A DNA stretch of 64,000 nucleotides. Origin: Paenilisteria rustica. GTDB lineage: Bacteria > Bacillota > Bacilli > Lactobacillales > Listeriaceae. The stretch spans positions 124,001-188,000 of the forward strand of contig NZ_JABJVM010000004.1 of the NCBI RefSeq assembly GCF_013820765.1. The letters are read 5' to 3'. The translations under genes and the position numbers were made by a program. The notes beneath the pieces were generated by a model. The model saw only the letters and a program-made list of their open reading frames with translations. It did no database searches and was not told the DNA's origin. Of the stretch, positions 54,442 through 63,122 are shown in pieces (positions within the stretch are counted from its first letter, which is position 1; the number at the start of each line of letters is the position of its first letter).

Positions 54442-54486
54442 AAAAATCCTGCCATCCCTTTTAGAAAAGGGATGGCAGGATTTTTT
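54442..54486. terminator. Bidirectional terminator between trpS and ohr
   Basis: A 21-bp perfect inverted repeat, 54442-54462 with 54465-54485, AT-flanked on both sides. It ends both convergent genes. Confidence 0.95.
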
Positions 54487-54491
54487 GCGTA

Positions 54492-54908
54492 TTAGATAAT
54501 ATTTAACTCTACTTCGATATTTCCACGTGTTGCTTTCGAGTAAGGGCAAACTTGGTGAGCCGTTTCTACTAATTTTTGCGCCGTTTCTGCATCAACGCCT
54601 TCGATATGGACAGCTAGGACAACGCCGATTTTGAAGCCGTTATCTTCGGGATCGCTGTATAACGATACGGTTCCTTCTACGGTGCTTGCTGCTTCGATTT
54701 TTTGTTTGGACATCACGAGCTCTAACGCACTATTGAAACATGCGGAGTAACCAGCTGCAAATAATTGTTCTGGATTGGAACCTGAACCGCCCTCGCCGCC
54801 TAGTTCTTTTGGTGATGCGATGTCTTGGAAGAAAATATTATCTGGAGAATGTACTTCCCCTTTGCGTCCACCGGTATTGATTACTGTTGTTTCATATAAT
54901 TTTTTCAT
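54492..54908 (-). CDS. ohr: Organic hydroperoxide resistance protein (Ohr/OsmC)
   Basis: A 138-residue OsmC-fold peroxidase. The two active cysteines are in GYSACFNSAL and VCPYSKATRGN, with the Ohr-type Arg in the first domain (INTGGRKGEV). It reduces organic peroxides with lipoylated or dithiol partners. ATG 54908 has GGAGG 8 bases upstream. Its start overlaps ohrR by 17 bases, so both are cotranscribed; ohrR lies upstream. Confidence 0.95.
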   Translation of the reverse strand: MKKLYETTVINTGGRKGEVHSPDNIFFQDIASPKELGGEGGSGSNPEQLFAAGYSACFNSALELVMSKQKIEAASTVEGTVSLYSDPEDNGFKIGVVLAVHIEGVDAETAQKLVETAHQVCPYSKATRGNIEVELNII

Positions 54909-55356
54909 TTTTCGTTCCTCCATTATTTTCTTGAATTTTGGTCGTCAGTTCTTTTATTCCCTGTAACATCTGTTTATAATCTTGCTCGGTGAATGCGAGC
55001 TTGGAAATGCAGTCCGCCACACTTTCTAAAACGGCTGACTTCATTTGCCCTGCTTTTTCGGTGAGCTCGATGTATACTTTTCGTTCGTCTTCCTTGCTGC
55101 GTGATCGCTTGACTAGTCCCATACCTTCCATTCGCTTCAACATCGGCGTTAAGGTTCCGCTGTCGAGTGATAGGTGGCTTCCTAGCTCTTTCACTAATTG
55201 CTTCGGTTCTTCCCAAAGCGCCAAAAGGACTAAATATTGCGGATAAGTAAGTTGAAAAGGTTCCAATGCTTGCCGATAAAATTTCGTGAATTCGCGTGAG
55301 GCGGTATAAATCGAAAAACATAGTTGCTCGTCTAGGATTCGTTTTTGGCTTGCCAT
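54892..55356 (-). CDS. ohrR: Organic-peroxide-sensing repressor OhrR (MarR family)
   Basis: A 154-residue MarR-type winged helix protein. The peroxide-sensing cysteine is in ILDEQLCFSIY near residue 15, as in B. subtilis OhrR. The HTH and wing are LSLDSGTLTPMLKRMEGMGLVKRSRSKEDERKVYIEL. ATG 55356 is preceded by AGGAGG at 7 bases. The operator upstream (55382-55396) matches OhrR sites, so it represses its own operon with ohr. The gene-order repressor-then-enzyme is as in Listeria. Confidence 0.93.
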   Translation of the reverse strand: MASQKRILDEQLCFSIYTASREFTKFYRQALEPFQLTYPQYLVLLALWEEPKQLVKELGSHLSLDSGTLTPMLKRMEGMGLVKRSRSKEDERKVYIELTEKAGQMKSAVLESVADCISKLAFTEQDYKQMLQGIKELTTKIQENNGGTKNEKII

Positions 55357-55381
55357 CGTTCTTCCTCCTAATTGATTTGTG

Positions 55382-55396
55382 CACAATTTAATTGTA
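55382..55396. promoter_or_regulatory. OhrR operator
   Basis: On the minus strand TACAATTAAATTGTG, 26 bases before ohrR, contains the palindrome ACAATTAAATTGT, which matches one half of the B. subtilis ohrA operator (TACAATTAAATTGT-A type). TACAAT may also act as the -10. Confidence 0.72.
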
Positions 55397-55429
55397 AGCT
55401 ACTTTTAAAAGAAATGCTAGTTTGTTGCT

Positions 55430-55468
55430 CAAAAAAAGAGAGACACCTCAAAATTTGGCATCTCTCTT
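55430..55468 (-). terminator. Terminator of fabF
   Basis: AAGAGAGA on the minus strand (from 55468) pairs with TCTCTCTT around TGCC...GGTG and is followed by TTTTTTTG. It begins 8 bases after the fabF stop. Confidence 0.85.
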
Positions 55469-55475
55469 GCATTTT

Positions 55476-56714
55476 TTATTGATATTTCTTGAATACTAAT
55501 GTTGCGTTGTGTCCGCCAAAACCAAAGGAATTGGACATTGCTACGTCAACATTCATTTCACGAGCTACATTTGGAACGTAGTCTAAATCGCAGACTGGGT
55601 CTGGATTGTTCAAATGAATCGTTGGTGGCACGACACTATCGCGAATTGCTAGCACGCTGAAAATGGCTTCAATACCGCCGGACGCGCCTAGTGTGTGGCC
55701 TGTCATTGATTTCGTAGAGCTGATTGCGAGTTTTTTAGCATTGTCACCGAAAACGGTTTTGATTGCTTGTGTTTCGTAATCATCATTGTACGGTGTGCTC
55801 GTACCGTGAGCATTGATATAATCCACGCCATCCACACCGATTTCTGCGTCTTTTAATGCCATTTGCATCGAACGAGCGGCACCTTCTCCACCTGGAGCTG
55901 GCGCTGTGATATGGTAAGCATCGCCTGTCGCACCGTAACCAACCACTTCCGCATAAATTTTTGCACCGCGGGCTTTGGCATGTTCTAATTCTTCTAAAAT
56001 GAAAATACCAGCGCCTTCTCCGATGATAAAACCGTCGCGATCCACGTCGAATGGACGACATGCTGTTTCAGGGTCTGGATTAAGTGATAGGGCTTTATTG
56101 GCAACGAAACCAGCCACAGACATTTTCGTGATTGGCGCCTCGGCACCACCTGTAATCATCACGTCTGCATCCCCACGTTGAATGACTTTGAACGCATCAC
56201 CAATCGAGTTTGTCGCAGTCGCACAAGCCGTTACGGTCGCTGAGTTAATCCCTTTTGCGCCATGGCGAATCGATACTTGACCACTCGCCATATCGGGAAT
56301 CATCATCGGTACGAAAAACGGGCTAACACGGCGATGTCCGCGATTTAAAAAGGTTTCGTATTGCGTTTCAAACGTTTCCATACCGCCAATTCCCGAACCA
56401 ATCCAAACACCAACACGCGTTGCATTCGAGTCGTCAATCGTTAAGCCTGCGTCCGCAACCGCCATATCCGAACTTGCAATCGCGTAATGCGTGAAACGGT
56501 CCATTTTGCGCGCATCTTTCTTATCAAGGTACTTCTCAATATCAAAATCCTTCAATTCCGCAGCGATTTTAACTGGGAAATCATCCGGGTTAAGTCGTGT
56601 AAGTTCTCCAACACCGTTTACACCTTTTTTGGCATTCTCCCAGGCTGTATCGGCGTCATTACCTATTGGCGTAACGGCACCAACACCCGTTACTACCACA
56701 CGTTTGTTCTCCAT
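55476..56714 (-). CDS. fabF: Beta-ketoacyl-ACP synthase II
   Basis: A 412-residue condensing enzyme. The catalytic Cys is in [12 protein letters not shown] and the two His are in [11 protein letters not shown] and [13 protein letters not shown]. It elongates acyl-ACP with malonyl-ACP and helps set membrane fluidity. ATG 56714 is preceded by GGAGATG; an in-frame start 11 codons earlier is weaker. fabH lies 219 bases upstream with a stem-loop between, so the two genes are only partly cotranscribed or separately expressed. FapR boxes were not found. Confidence 0.97.
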   Translation of the reverse strand: MENKRVVVTGVGAVTPIGNDADTAWENAKKGVNGVGELTRLNPDDFPVKIAAELKDFDIEKYLDKKDARKMDRFTHYAIASSDMAVADAGLTIDDSNATRVGVWIGSGIGGMETFETQYETFLNRGHRRVSPFFVPMMIPDMASGQVSIRHGAKGINSATVTACATATNSIGDAFKVIQRGDADVMITGGAEAPITKMSVAGFVANKALSLNPDPETACRPFDVDRDGFIIGEGAGIFILEELEHAKARGAKIYAEVVGYGATGDAYHITAPAPGGEGAARSMQMALKDAEIGVDGVDYINAHGTSTPYNDDYETQAIKTVFGDNAKKLAISSTKSMTGHTLGASGGIEAIFSVLAIRDSVVPPTIHLNNPDPVCDLDYVPNVAREMNVDVAMSNSFGFGGHNATLVFKKYQ

Positions 56715-56886
56715 TTTTTCATCTCCTCTTCTACAATTATCACACAAAAAATAACTTCCGCTAATTTAGCAGTAGTTGGTCATACAAAAAATGCTATTAC
56801 TAATAACAAAATATAAAAAGACACCTTCATTATATCATAAATAAAATACGATTTCTCAAAAAGACGTATTTCCTTCCTAATTTGAA

Positions 56887-56922
56887 AAATAGTCTGGGAT
56901 TGAATCGTGCGTTATCCCAGAC
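56887..56922 (-). terminator. Terminator of fabH
   Basis: GTCTGGGAT (56892-56900) pairs perfectly with ATCCCAGAC (56914-56922). On the minus strand it is followed by TATTTTTC. It starts 12 bases after the fabH stop, so fabF needs read-through or its own promoter. Confidence 0.85.
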
Positions 56923-56933
56923 ATTGTTGTGTT

Positions 56934-57872
56934 TTATTTGCCCCACTTAAGAATTAATGCGCCCCATGTTAAACCGCCGCCAAATCCAACTAATAGTAAA
57001 TTATCGTCGTCTTTCACGCGACCTTCTTCTACAGCGTCAACTAACGCTAATACAATAGAAGATGCCGATGTATTGCCGTATTTGTGAACGGTTTTCATCA
57101 GTTTTTCTTCTGGTAAGTCTAAGCGTTCGCGTGATGCTTCCATGATACGGATGTTTGCTTGATGCGGGATAAGCAAGTCCAATTCTTCTTTTGCCATCCC
57201 TGCTTTTTCGAGGACGCGTAATGATGCTTCCCCCATTTGACGTACTGCAAAACGGAAAACTTCGCGGCCGTTCATGTACAATTTACGTTTTTCATTGAGG
57301 TTGAGGTATTTTCCACCTGATCCGTCTGAACCTAGATCAAAGGATAATAAGCCACGACCATCAGATACTGGTCCCATCACGATTGCACCTGCACCATCGC
57401 CGAAAAGAACTGCGGTACTACGATCATCCCAATCTGTAATTTTGGATAGTTTGTCAGCGCCGACAATGACGATATTTTTGTATGCGCCTGTTTGGATGAA
57501 TTGTGCGGCTGTCACGGTTCCGAATGTGAAACCGGCACACGCTGCTCCTAAATCCATTGCTGCGGCGTTGTTTGCGCCTAAACGGTCTTGAATAATGTTA
57601 CCCACGGATGGGAAATTGGATTCTTGCGTTACTGTTGCGACGATAATTAAATCGATGTCCGCTGGTGTTAATCCTGCGTTTTCGATCGCTGCTTTGGCTG
57701 CTTCATAAGCCATATCATGTACATATTCATCTTCACGCGCGATGTGGCGTTCTTCGATTCCTGTTCTTGAGCGAATCCACTCATCGGATGTATCCATCAT
57801 TTTTTCTAAATCTGCGTTTGTAAGGACGCGTTCTGGTACATATTTACCTACACCTAAAATACCTGCATTCAT
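56934..57872 (-). CDS. fabH: Beta-ketoacyl-ACP synthase III
   Basis: A 312-residue condensing enzyme that starts fatty-acid synthesis from acyl-CoA and malonyl-ACP. The active Cys is in [11 protein letters not shown], and the His/Asn pair is in [10 protein letters not shown] and YGNTSASS. Listeria uses it to make anteiso fatty acids. ATG 57872 has GGAGG 8 bases upstream; a longer in-frame start is part of that site. The region upstream (57873-58330) has unusual hairpins. Confidence 0.97.
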   Translation of the reverse strand: MNAGILGVGKYVPERVLTNADLEKMMDTSDEWIRSRTGIEERHIAREDEYVHDMAYEAAKAAIENAGLTPADIDLIIVATVTQESNFPSVGNIIQDRLGANNAAAMDLGAACAGFTFGTVTAAQFIQTGAYKNIVIVGADKLSKITDWDDRSTAVLFGDGAGAIVMGPVSDGRGLLSFDLGSDGSGGKYLNLNEKRKLYMNGREVFRFAVRQMGEASLRVLEKAGMAKEELDLLIPHQANIRIMEASRERLDLPEEKLMKTVHKYGNTSASSIVLALVDAVEEGRVKDDDNLLLVGFGGGLTWGALILKWGK

Positions 57873-58330
57873 TTCGTATTCCTCCAAGAAAAATTAGTTG
57901 TGAAGCGCCTTAACTCGCTTCGGGATATAACATATAAAAAAGTATAATTGCTGGTTTTTGCAAATGAGTCGGTGGTAATTTTGGGATTTCTGAGCCTCGC
58001 GCATTTTGTTTGGTGAATTGGCGAGGCTTTTGGTTTTGTAGCTGATTCCCAATCTAGCCTTACACGCCATCCCCTCGGAAATAGTGACAAACATAGCAAA
58101 AGCCTAAGTGATGGCTTTCACCATGCTTGTCACTATTTCTGTCGGGGATGAGCCGGCGTGTTCGGCTTTTTTTATTACCTGGTCCTAATTTTAACAGACA
58201 ATCGACTATTTAACAATAGTAATTACCTGATTTAACTTTTACAGTAGCAGAAAATACAACTGAATAAGAAGAGAAGCTAATTCCAATTTTAGCACATTAG
58301 AATTAGCTCCTTGTTTCATTTTTATATTGA
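57873..58330. other. Hairpin-rich intergenic region upstream of fabH
   Basis: About 458 bases without a believable gene. The left part holds the fabH ribosome site and presumably its promoter; a TATACT lies near 57945 on the minus strand but no good -35. Then AGCCTCGC (57991-57998) can pair with GCGAGGCT (58019-58028 region), and the 100-bp inverted repeat follows at 58062-58161. The right 150 bases are AT-rich. Confidence 0.5.
58062..58161. repeat. 100-bp imperfect inverted repeat with a plus-strand terminator-like tail
   Basis: ACACGCC at 58062-58068 and GGCGTGT at 58155-58161 mark the ends. AAATAGTGACAA (left) and TTGTCACTATTT (right) pair exactly, and AAAGCC pairs with GGCTTT around an 8-base loop. 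The right arm also holds AGCCG-GCGTGTT-CGGCTTTTTTT, a compact terminator on the plus strand that would compete with the long stem. No plus-strand gene lies within 1 kb on either side. It could be a small RNA, a mobile repeat or a regulatory leader. Confidence 0.6.
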
Positions 58331-58894
58331 CTAATCGCCAAAAGCGGCTTTCCAATCATTCCAACGTAATAGCTCCCAGCCTTTTTCATTGGATAACCAG
58401 CCTTCTACAATCAATTGTTTTCGCATGCCGCTTAAATACTCCCTAGTGCACCCTACGTATTGTGATAGTTCATATTGTGTAAATACATTTGGTAATTCAC
58501 ATATGTTTTCTGCAAGGAAGATATCACCTGCTTCATTCCCTACCTGAAATAACAGCGCCATAAAGCGATTTTTCATGGTCTCTGAACAAAGATCCACACG
58601 TGCTATCAGTGCATTTATAATCCTTTTTTGACTTTCCTGCACCGCTGCGATTTTATCAACGGATAGACTCAATGTCAAATCAACAAGCTGCACTTTTTCG
58701 CAGGCTTCGTAACGTATTGTCCCATCAAAAAAAGTAGAATCAGAAATAATCAAATCGTCCTCACTAATAAAATGAATCAACTGCTTTGACGTTTTACAAA
58801 CGAGGCACCCAGACTTAACAAGATAAATTCCTTGACGCGATAAATATTCTCCCTTTTTTAATCGAATAGTAGTCGTACTCACTATTTTTCTCAC
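58331..58894 (-). CDS. Short Crp/Fnr-type regulator
   Basis: A 187-residue protein. The N-terminal sensor is shortened: TTIRLKKGEYLSRQGIYLVKSGCLVCKTSKQLIHFISEDDLIIS. A helical bridge follows, and the HTH is VFTQYELSQYVGCTREYLSGMRKQLIVEGWLS. The usual cyclic-nucleotide domain is about 120 residues, so the sensor lacks several strands. Two cysteines (GCLVC) in the sensor might sense redox, but this is speculative. It is monocistronic on the minus strand, between the fabH region and the divergent DUF2929 gene. Target unknown. Confidence 0.78.
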   Translation of the reverse strand: MRKIVSTTTIRLKKGEYLSRQGIYLVKSGCLVCKTSKQLIHFISEDDLIISDSTFFDGTIRYEACEKVQLVDLTLSLSVDKIAAVQESQKRIINALIARVDLCSETMKNRFMALLFQVGNEAGDIFLAENICELPNVFTQYELSQYVGCTREYLSGMRKQLIVEGWLSNEKGWELLRWNDWKAAFGD

Positions 58895-59276
58895 CTCTCA
58901 TATCATAGGTTTATAGCTTATCACAAAGCTACTCGTATTGATGTGTCTATTTTTAGAATTTTTTCTTGCTTTCCTAATCTATTTAAAAAGAGCTCTTAAT
59001 GCCTGTATAAAGCCATTCTCCCAGTTTTATAATAATAAGTGCCCCCTTTCAAACGAACTTTTTCCACCTTTTTTTGTATATATTTGTTATTTATAAAATG
59101 ATTTATGGTACCGAGTAACATTTCTTATATGGAATAAGATCTCTTAAAAAATAAGAATGATACGAATAACAGCTATATATGTTCCAAATATTATTTTCAA
59201 AACAAATAAATATTGGTCAACCTGGCAGTTTTGTGCTAAAATGAGTGCAGGAATCCTTGAACGGAGGTGTTGTGTC
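58895..59276. other. Intergenic region upstream of the DUF2929 gene
   Basis: 382 bases. The right end holds the extended -10 promoter (59213-59242). The rest is AT-rich and no further gene is seen. Confidence 0.5.
59213..59242 (+). promoter_or_regulatory. Promoter of the DUF2929 gene
   Basis: TTGGTC (59213-59218), 18 bases, TAAAAT (59237-59242) with TG one base before the -10. Confidence 0.6.
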
Positions 59277-59465
59277 ATGCGTTATATCATTACATTTTTC
59301 TGGGTGTTTATTTTAGCTCAAATGTCTGAGTACGTTGCGGCTTCAGTTATTGCAACAACTTACGATTTCACAATGGGAACAATTATGGCGGTCGCTATCT
59401 CCATCGCGATTTTCTTAATTCCTGTATTGATGCCAAAAGAAAGCGAAACCTACGATATCAAATAA
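59277..59465 (+). CDS. DUF2929 (YjzD-like) small membrane protein
   Basis: A 62-residue protein with two membrane segments: MRYIITFFWVFILAQMSEYVA and MGTIMAVAISIAIFLIPVLM. The start pattern MRYIIxFFWxF and the TYDFTMGTI middle match DUF2929/YjzD. GGAGG lies 9 bases before the ATG. In Bacillales it is often found next to the fabHF or gpmA region. Function unknown. It shares a terminator with gpmA. Confidence 0.85.
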   Translation: MRYIITFFWVFILAQMSEYVAASVIATTYDFTMGTIMAVAISIAIFLIPVLMPKESETYDIK

Positions 59466-59505
59466 AAAAAGTATGTTGACCAGAATTGGCCAACATACTT
59501 TTTTT
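59464..59505. terminator. Bidirectional terminator between the DUF2929 gene and gpmA
   Basis: AAAAAAA-GTATGTTG (59464-59478) pairs with CAACATAC-TTTTTTT (59491-59505). It serves both convergent genes. Confidence 0.92.
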
Positions 59506-59507
59506 AT

Positions 59508-60197
59508 TTATTCACCTAAGTAGTACTTATTCGTCGGTTTCAAATCGTCATCCAATTCGTATACTAGTGGTACGCCAGTCGGAATTTCGAGTTCCATAAT
59601 ATCATCATCGCTAATGTCTTCAAGGAATTTCACCAAGGCGCGCAAGCTGTTACCGTGCGCTGCAATGACCACGCGTTTACCGCTTTTTATTTCAGGCGCA
59701 ATCGTGTCCATCCAGTACGGGATTACACGTTCCAATGTTACTTTCAAGTTTTCACCAGTTGGAATTGCGCTCGTATCCAGCAACTGATAACGACGATCAT
59801 TTTTTGCTTGGCGATCATCATTTTCTTCCAAAAGCGGTGGCAATGTATCGTAGCTGCGGCGCCATAATTGAACTTGATCTGCACCATATTTATCGGCGGT
59901 CTCTTGTTTATTCAAGCCTTGGAGCGCGCCGTAATGACGTTCATTTAAGCGCCATGATTTGTATACGGGAATCCATAATTGCTCGGATCCTTCTAACGCA
60001 TAATCCAGCGTCCTAATCGCGCGGGTTAGGACGGATGTGAAGGCCACGTCAAATTGGAGGCCGGCTTCTTTGATTAGCTCCCCAGCTTTTTTCGCCTCTT
60101 CCACACCTTGTTCTGACAAATCAACATCATGCCAGCCAGTAAAAAGGTTCAGCTTATTCCACTCACTTTGTCCATGACGAATCAATACTAATTTCAT
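59508..60197 (-). CDS. gpmA: 2,3-bisphosphoglycerate-dependent phosphoglycerate mutase
   Basis: A 229-residue histidine-phosphatase-fold enzyme. The phosphohistidine is in [12 protein letters not shown] and the second His in [30 protein letters not shown] and [14 protein letters not shown] complete the pattern. It interconverts 3- and 2-phosphoglycerate in glycolysis. ATG 60197 has GGAGAGG 9 bases upstream; ATGs 3 and 6 codons earlier are too close to it. Confidence 0.96.
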   Translation of the reverse strand: MKLVLIRHGQSEWNKLNLFTGWHDVDLSEQGVEEAKKAGELIKEAGLQFDVAFTSVLTRAIRTLDYALEGSEQLWIPVYKSWRLNERHYGALQGLNKQETADKYGADQVQLWRRSYDTLPPLLEENDDRQAKNDRRYQLLDTSAIPTGENLKVTLERVIPYWMDTIAPEIKSGKRVVIAAHGNSLRALVKFLEDISDDDIMELEIPTGVPLVYELDDDLKPTNKYYLGE

Positions 60198-60262
60198 TTC
60201 TTTCATCCTCTCCACGTTTCATTTTCGTATCCACTAAACGTTTTCCCTACTTCTCCAATTAT

Positions 60263-60299
60263 AAAACGCTTGACCCAGATTGCAAGTCTGAGCCAAGCG
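60263..60299 (-). terminator. Terminator of clpB
   Basis: CGCTTGACCCAGA (60267-60279) pairs with TCTGAGCCAAGCG (60287-60299), two G-U pairs. On the minus strand it is followed by TTTTAT. It lies 5 bases after the clpB stop. Confidence 0.9.
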
Positions 60300-60304
60300 C
60301 CGTT

Positions 60305-62899
60305 TTATTCCCCAACAATATCAAAATCAAATCGGCCGTCTTGTAGTGTAATCGCGACTTCAGAATGTGGCATGATTTTTCCTGCGACAATTTCACGGGC
60401 AAGTGGGGTTTCAATTTGTCTTGTAATATAGCGTTTCAATGGACGCGCGCCGTAGATTGGATCGTAGGCCTCTTCGGCGATAAAGCGTTTCGTGTCGTCA
60501 GTCATCGTAATCTTGATTTCCTGACCAGCAAGGCGAACTTGCAATTCGGCGACAACTTTCTCCACGATGCCTTTAATGTTATCCAGCGTCAACGGTTTAA
60601 ACAGAATAATATCATCCACACGGTTCAAAAATTCAGGCTTAAACGAGGCTTGCAAAACTTCGAGGACATCTTCTTCCAGTTTCTCAGAAATTTCACCGTC
60701 TACCGTGCGTTCAAGTAGCATCGTCGAACCAATATTTGATGTCATAATAATCACCGTGTTTTTAAAATCAATCAGGCGTCCTTGGGAATCGGTAATCCGA
60801 CCATCATCCAGTACTTGAAGTAAAATGTTAAACACATCAGGATGCGCTTTTTCAATTTCGTCTAGCAGAATAATCGAGTACGGATTGCGGCGAACGGCTT
60901 CGGTTAACTGACCGCCTTCTTCATAGCCGACATAGCCTGGTGGCGCGCCGACAAGCCTAGATACCGCGTGTTTCTCCATGTATTCCGACATGTCAATCCG
61001 AATCATATGATCTTCTGAATCGAAAAGATTGAAGGCCAGCGCTTTGGCAAGTTCGGTTTTTCCGACACCCGTTGGGCCTAGGAAAATAAACGAACCGATT
61101 GGGCGCCGCGGATCTTTAATTCCAGCCCGCGCTCGAATCACGGCGTCACTTACGAGTTGCACCGCGTTTTCCTGACCGATGACTTTTTCTTGGAGCGAAT
61201 CCGCTAATTTCAGCAGTTTTTCACGTTCTCCTTCGACCAATTTCGCCACTGGAATCCCGGTCCATCTGCCAACAATATCCGCGATTTCATTCTCCGTAAC
61301 CTCTTCTTGCAAAAGTCGATCCTCATTCGCTGTCTTCTCACGGTTCTCCTCTTCCAATCGCGCCAATTCCTTCTCAACCTCAGGAATGCGACCATGACGG
61401 AGTTCTGCGGCTTTATTCAAATCATAATTGTTCTCTGCTTCCTCTAATTCATGACGCAAATGATCGATCTGTTCGCGAACTTCACGGATTTGGCTAATTT
61501 CATGCTTCTCAGATTCCCATTTTGACTTCATCTTATGGGCTTCTTCTTTGTAATCCGCGAGCTCTTTCTGCAATATTTCCAAACGGCGTTCACTCGCTGG
61601 GTCCTTCTCTTCTTTTAGCGCTGCTTCTTCGATTTCCAGCTGCATCACTTTACGCGTCACTTCGTCGAGCTCACTTGGCATGGAGTCAATTTCCACGCGA
61701 ATCGTAGCGCAGGCCTCATCGACCAAATCAATCGCCTTATCTGGCAAAAACCGATCCGTGATGTAGCGATTAGAAAGACTCGCCGCTGCAACAAGCGCGT
61801 TGTCATGAATATTAACCCCATGATGAATTTCAAAACGTTCTTTCAAACCACGCAAAATCGATACGGTATCTTCGACAGTTGGCTCTGGAACAAGGACCTT
61901 TTGGAATCGGCGTTCTAGGGCTGGATCTTTTTCGATGTATTGGCGGTATTCATCCAATGTTGTGGCGCCAATACAATGAAGTTCACCGCGGGCAAGCATT
62001 GGTTTTAGCATATTTCCGGCATCCATGGCGCCATCCGTTTTTCCAGCGCCGACAATCGTGTGGATTTCATCGATAAATAGCAAAATTTCGCCGTCGCTAT
62101 CCTTCACTTCTTGTAAAACGGCTTTCAGACGCTCTTCAAATTCACCACGATATTTCGCGCCGGCAATCAAGGAACCGATATCAAGCGAGATAATCGTCTT
62201 ATCTTTCAGTCCTTCTGGCACATCTTTGCGCACAATCCGCTGCGCCAAACCTTCCACAATCGCGGTTTTACCAACGCCAGGTTCCCCGATTAAGACTGGG
62301 TTATTCTTCGTTTTTCGCGATAAAATGCGGATGACATTGCGAATTTCGGCGTCACGACCGATGACTGGATCGATTTTTCCCGTGCGAACTTCGGCGACTA
62401 AATCGCGACCATATTTTAATAATGCTTCATATTGCTCTTCTGCATTTTGTGTTGTCACTCGTTTTCCTCCTCTGATTTGTAAAATTGCTTCGTTTAGTTG
62501 TTTTTTCGGAATCCCGATCGCTTCTGTGATTGGGCTTTTTTTCTGATCCATTACGGCTAGCAACAAATGCTCCGTGGATACGTAATCATCTTCTAATTTT
62601 TGACGTTCTTTTTCGGCGTCGGCAATCAGCTCATATAGCGAAGAACTCATCGCTTGGCCATATTGCACGTTACTTCCCGTCACGCTCGGTAATTTCTCTA
62701 TTTCGCTTTGTATTGTTATTAATAATTGTTTCGCGTCTACTTCTGCGACTTCATACACTCGCTTCGCAAAATCGCTATGCTCTAAAAGTGCCGCGAATAC
62801 GTGTAGCGTGTCGATTTGTTGTTGTTTACCTTCAATGGCTAATTGTTGGGCGGACGCGATCGTCTCCTGGACTTGTTGTGTGAATTTCTGCATTTCCAT
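60305..62899 (-). CDS. clpB: Disaggregating chaperone ClpB
   Basis: An 864-residue Hsp100. The N-domain has the double Clp-N repeat ([21 protein letters not shown]). The first ATPase has [17 protein letters not shown] and [14 protein letters not shown]. The middle coiled-coil ([12 protein letters not shown], then [20 protein letters not shown]) marks ClpB. The second ATPase has [17 protein letters not shown] and [15 protein letters not shown]. It rescues aggregated proteins with DnaK. GAGGTG lies 10 bases before ATG 62899. The promoter overlaps a CtsR site, so it is a class III heat-shock gene. Confidence 0.97.
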   Translation of the reverse strand: MEMQKFTQQVQETIASAQQLAIEGKQQQIDTLHVFAALLEHSDFAKRVYEVAEVDAKQLLITIQSEIEKLPSVTGSNVQYGQAMSSSLYELIADAEKERQKLEDDYVSTEHLLLAVMDQKKSPITEAIGIPKKQLNEAILQIRGGKRVTTQNAEEQYEALLKYGRDLVAEVRTGKIDPVIGRDAEIRNVIRILSRKTKNNPVLIGEPGVGKTAIVEGLAQRIVRKDVPEGLKDKTIISLDIGSLIAGAKYRGEFEERLKAVLQEVKDSDGEILLFIDEIHTIVGAGKTDGAMDAGNMLKPMLARGELHCIGATTLDEYRQYIEKDPALERRFQKVLVPEPTVEDTVSILRGLKERFEIHHGVNIHDNALVAAASLSNRYITDRFLPDKAIDLVDEACATIRVEIDSMPSELDEVTRKVMQLEIEEAALKEEKDPASERRLEILQKELADYKEEAHKMKSKWESEKHEISQIREVREQIDHLRHELEEAENNYDLNKAAELRHGRIPEVEKELARLEEENREKTANEDRLLQEEVTENEIADIVGRWTGIPVAKLVEGEREKLLKLADSLQEKVIGQENAVQLVSDAVIRARAGIKDPRRPIGSFIFLGPTGVGKTELAKALAFNLFDSEDHMIRIDMSEYMEKHAVSRLVGAPPGYVGYEEGGQLTEAVRRNPYSIILLDEIEKAHPDVFNILLQVLDDGRITDSQGRLIDFKNTVIIMTSNIGSTMLLERTVDGEISEKLEEDVLEVLQASFKPEFLNRVDDIILFKPLTLDNIKGIVEKVVAELQVRLAGQEIKITMTDDTKRFIAEEAYDPIYGARPLKRYITRQIETPLAREIVAGKIMPHSEVAITLQDGRFDFDIVGE

Positions 62900-62992
62900 A
62901 AGTTTGACGCACCTCGTTTCAAGTAATTATAGTTTCTATTATAAGTGGTCATCTGCGAAAAATCCTCCGCTCTAAGAATGAGTTTTTTCTAA

Positions 62993-63047
62993 TCTGACCT
63001 TTACTGACCATATAGTTATTATAGTCTTTTTTATCCTTTTTGTCCAA
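62993..63047 (-). promoter_or_regulatory. clpB promoter with CtsR operator
   Basis: TTGGAC (63047-63042), 18 bases, TATAAT (63023-63018). Just downstream, GGTCAGT-AAA-GGTCAGA (63009-62993) is a tandem heptad close to the CtsR consensus (RGTCAAA-NAN-RGTCAAA). CtsR would block transcription at normal temperature. Confidence 0.9.
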
Positions 63048-63122
63048 AGAAAACGGTCGGAATAGGAATACTTTTTATTTCTAATTTCTTTAGTATAATA
63101 GAGAATACAGGGGGCGATTTTT

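Noticed and set aside
57869-58099. Minus-strand frames of 66-76 codons upstream of fabH
   Set aside because: They overlap the hairpin-rich region, have no ribosome site and no recognisable protein pattern.
56715-58330. FapR operators in front of fabF or fabH
   Set aside because: I looked for the TTAGTA-type palindrome in both upstream regions and found no match good enough to report.
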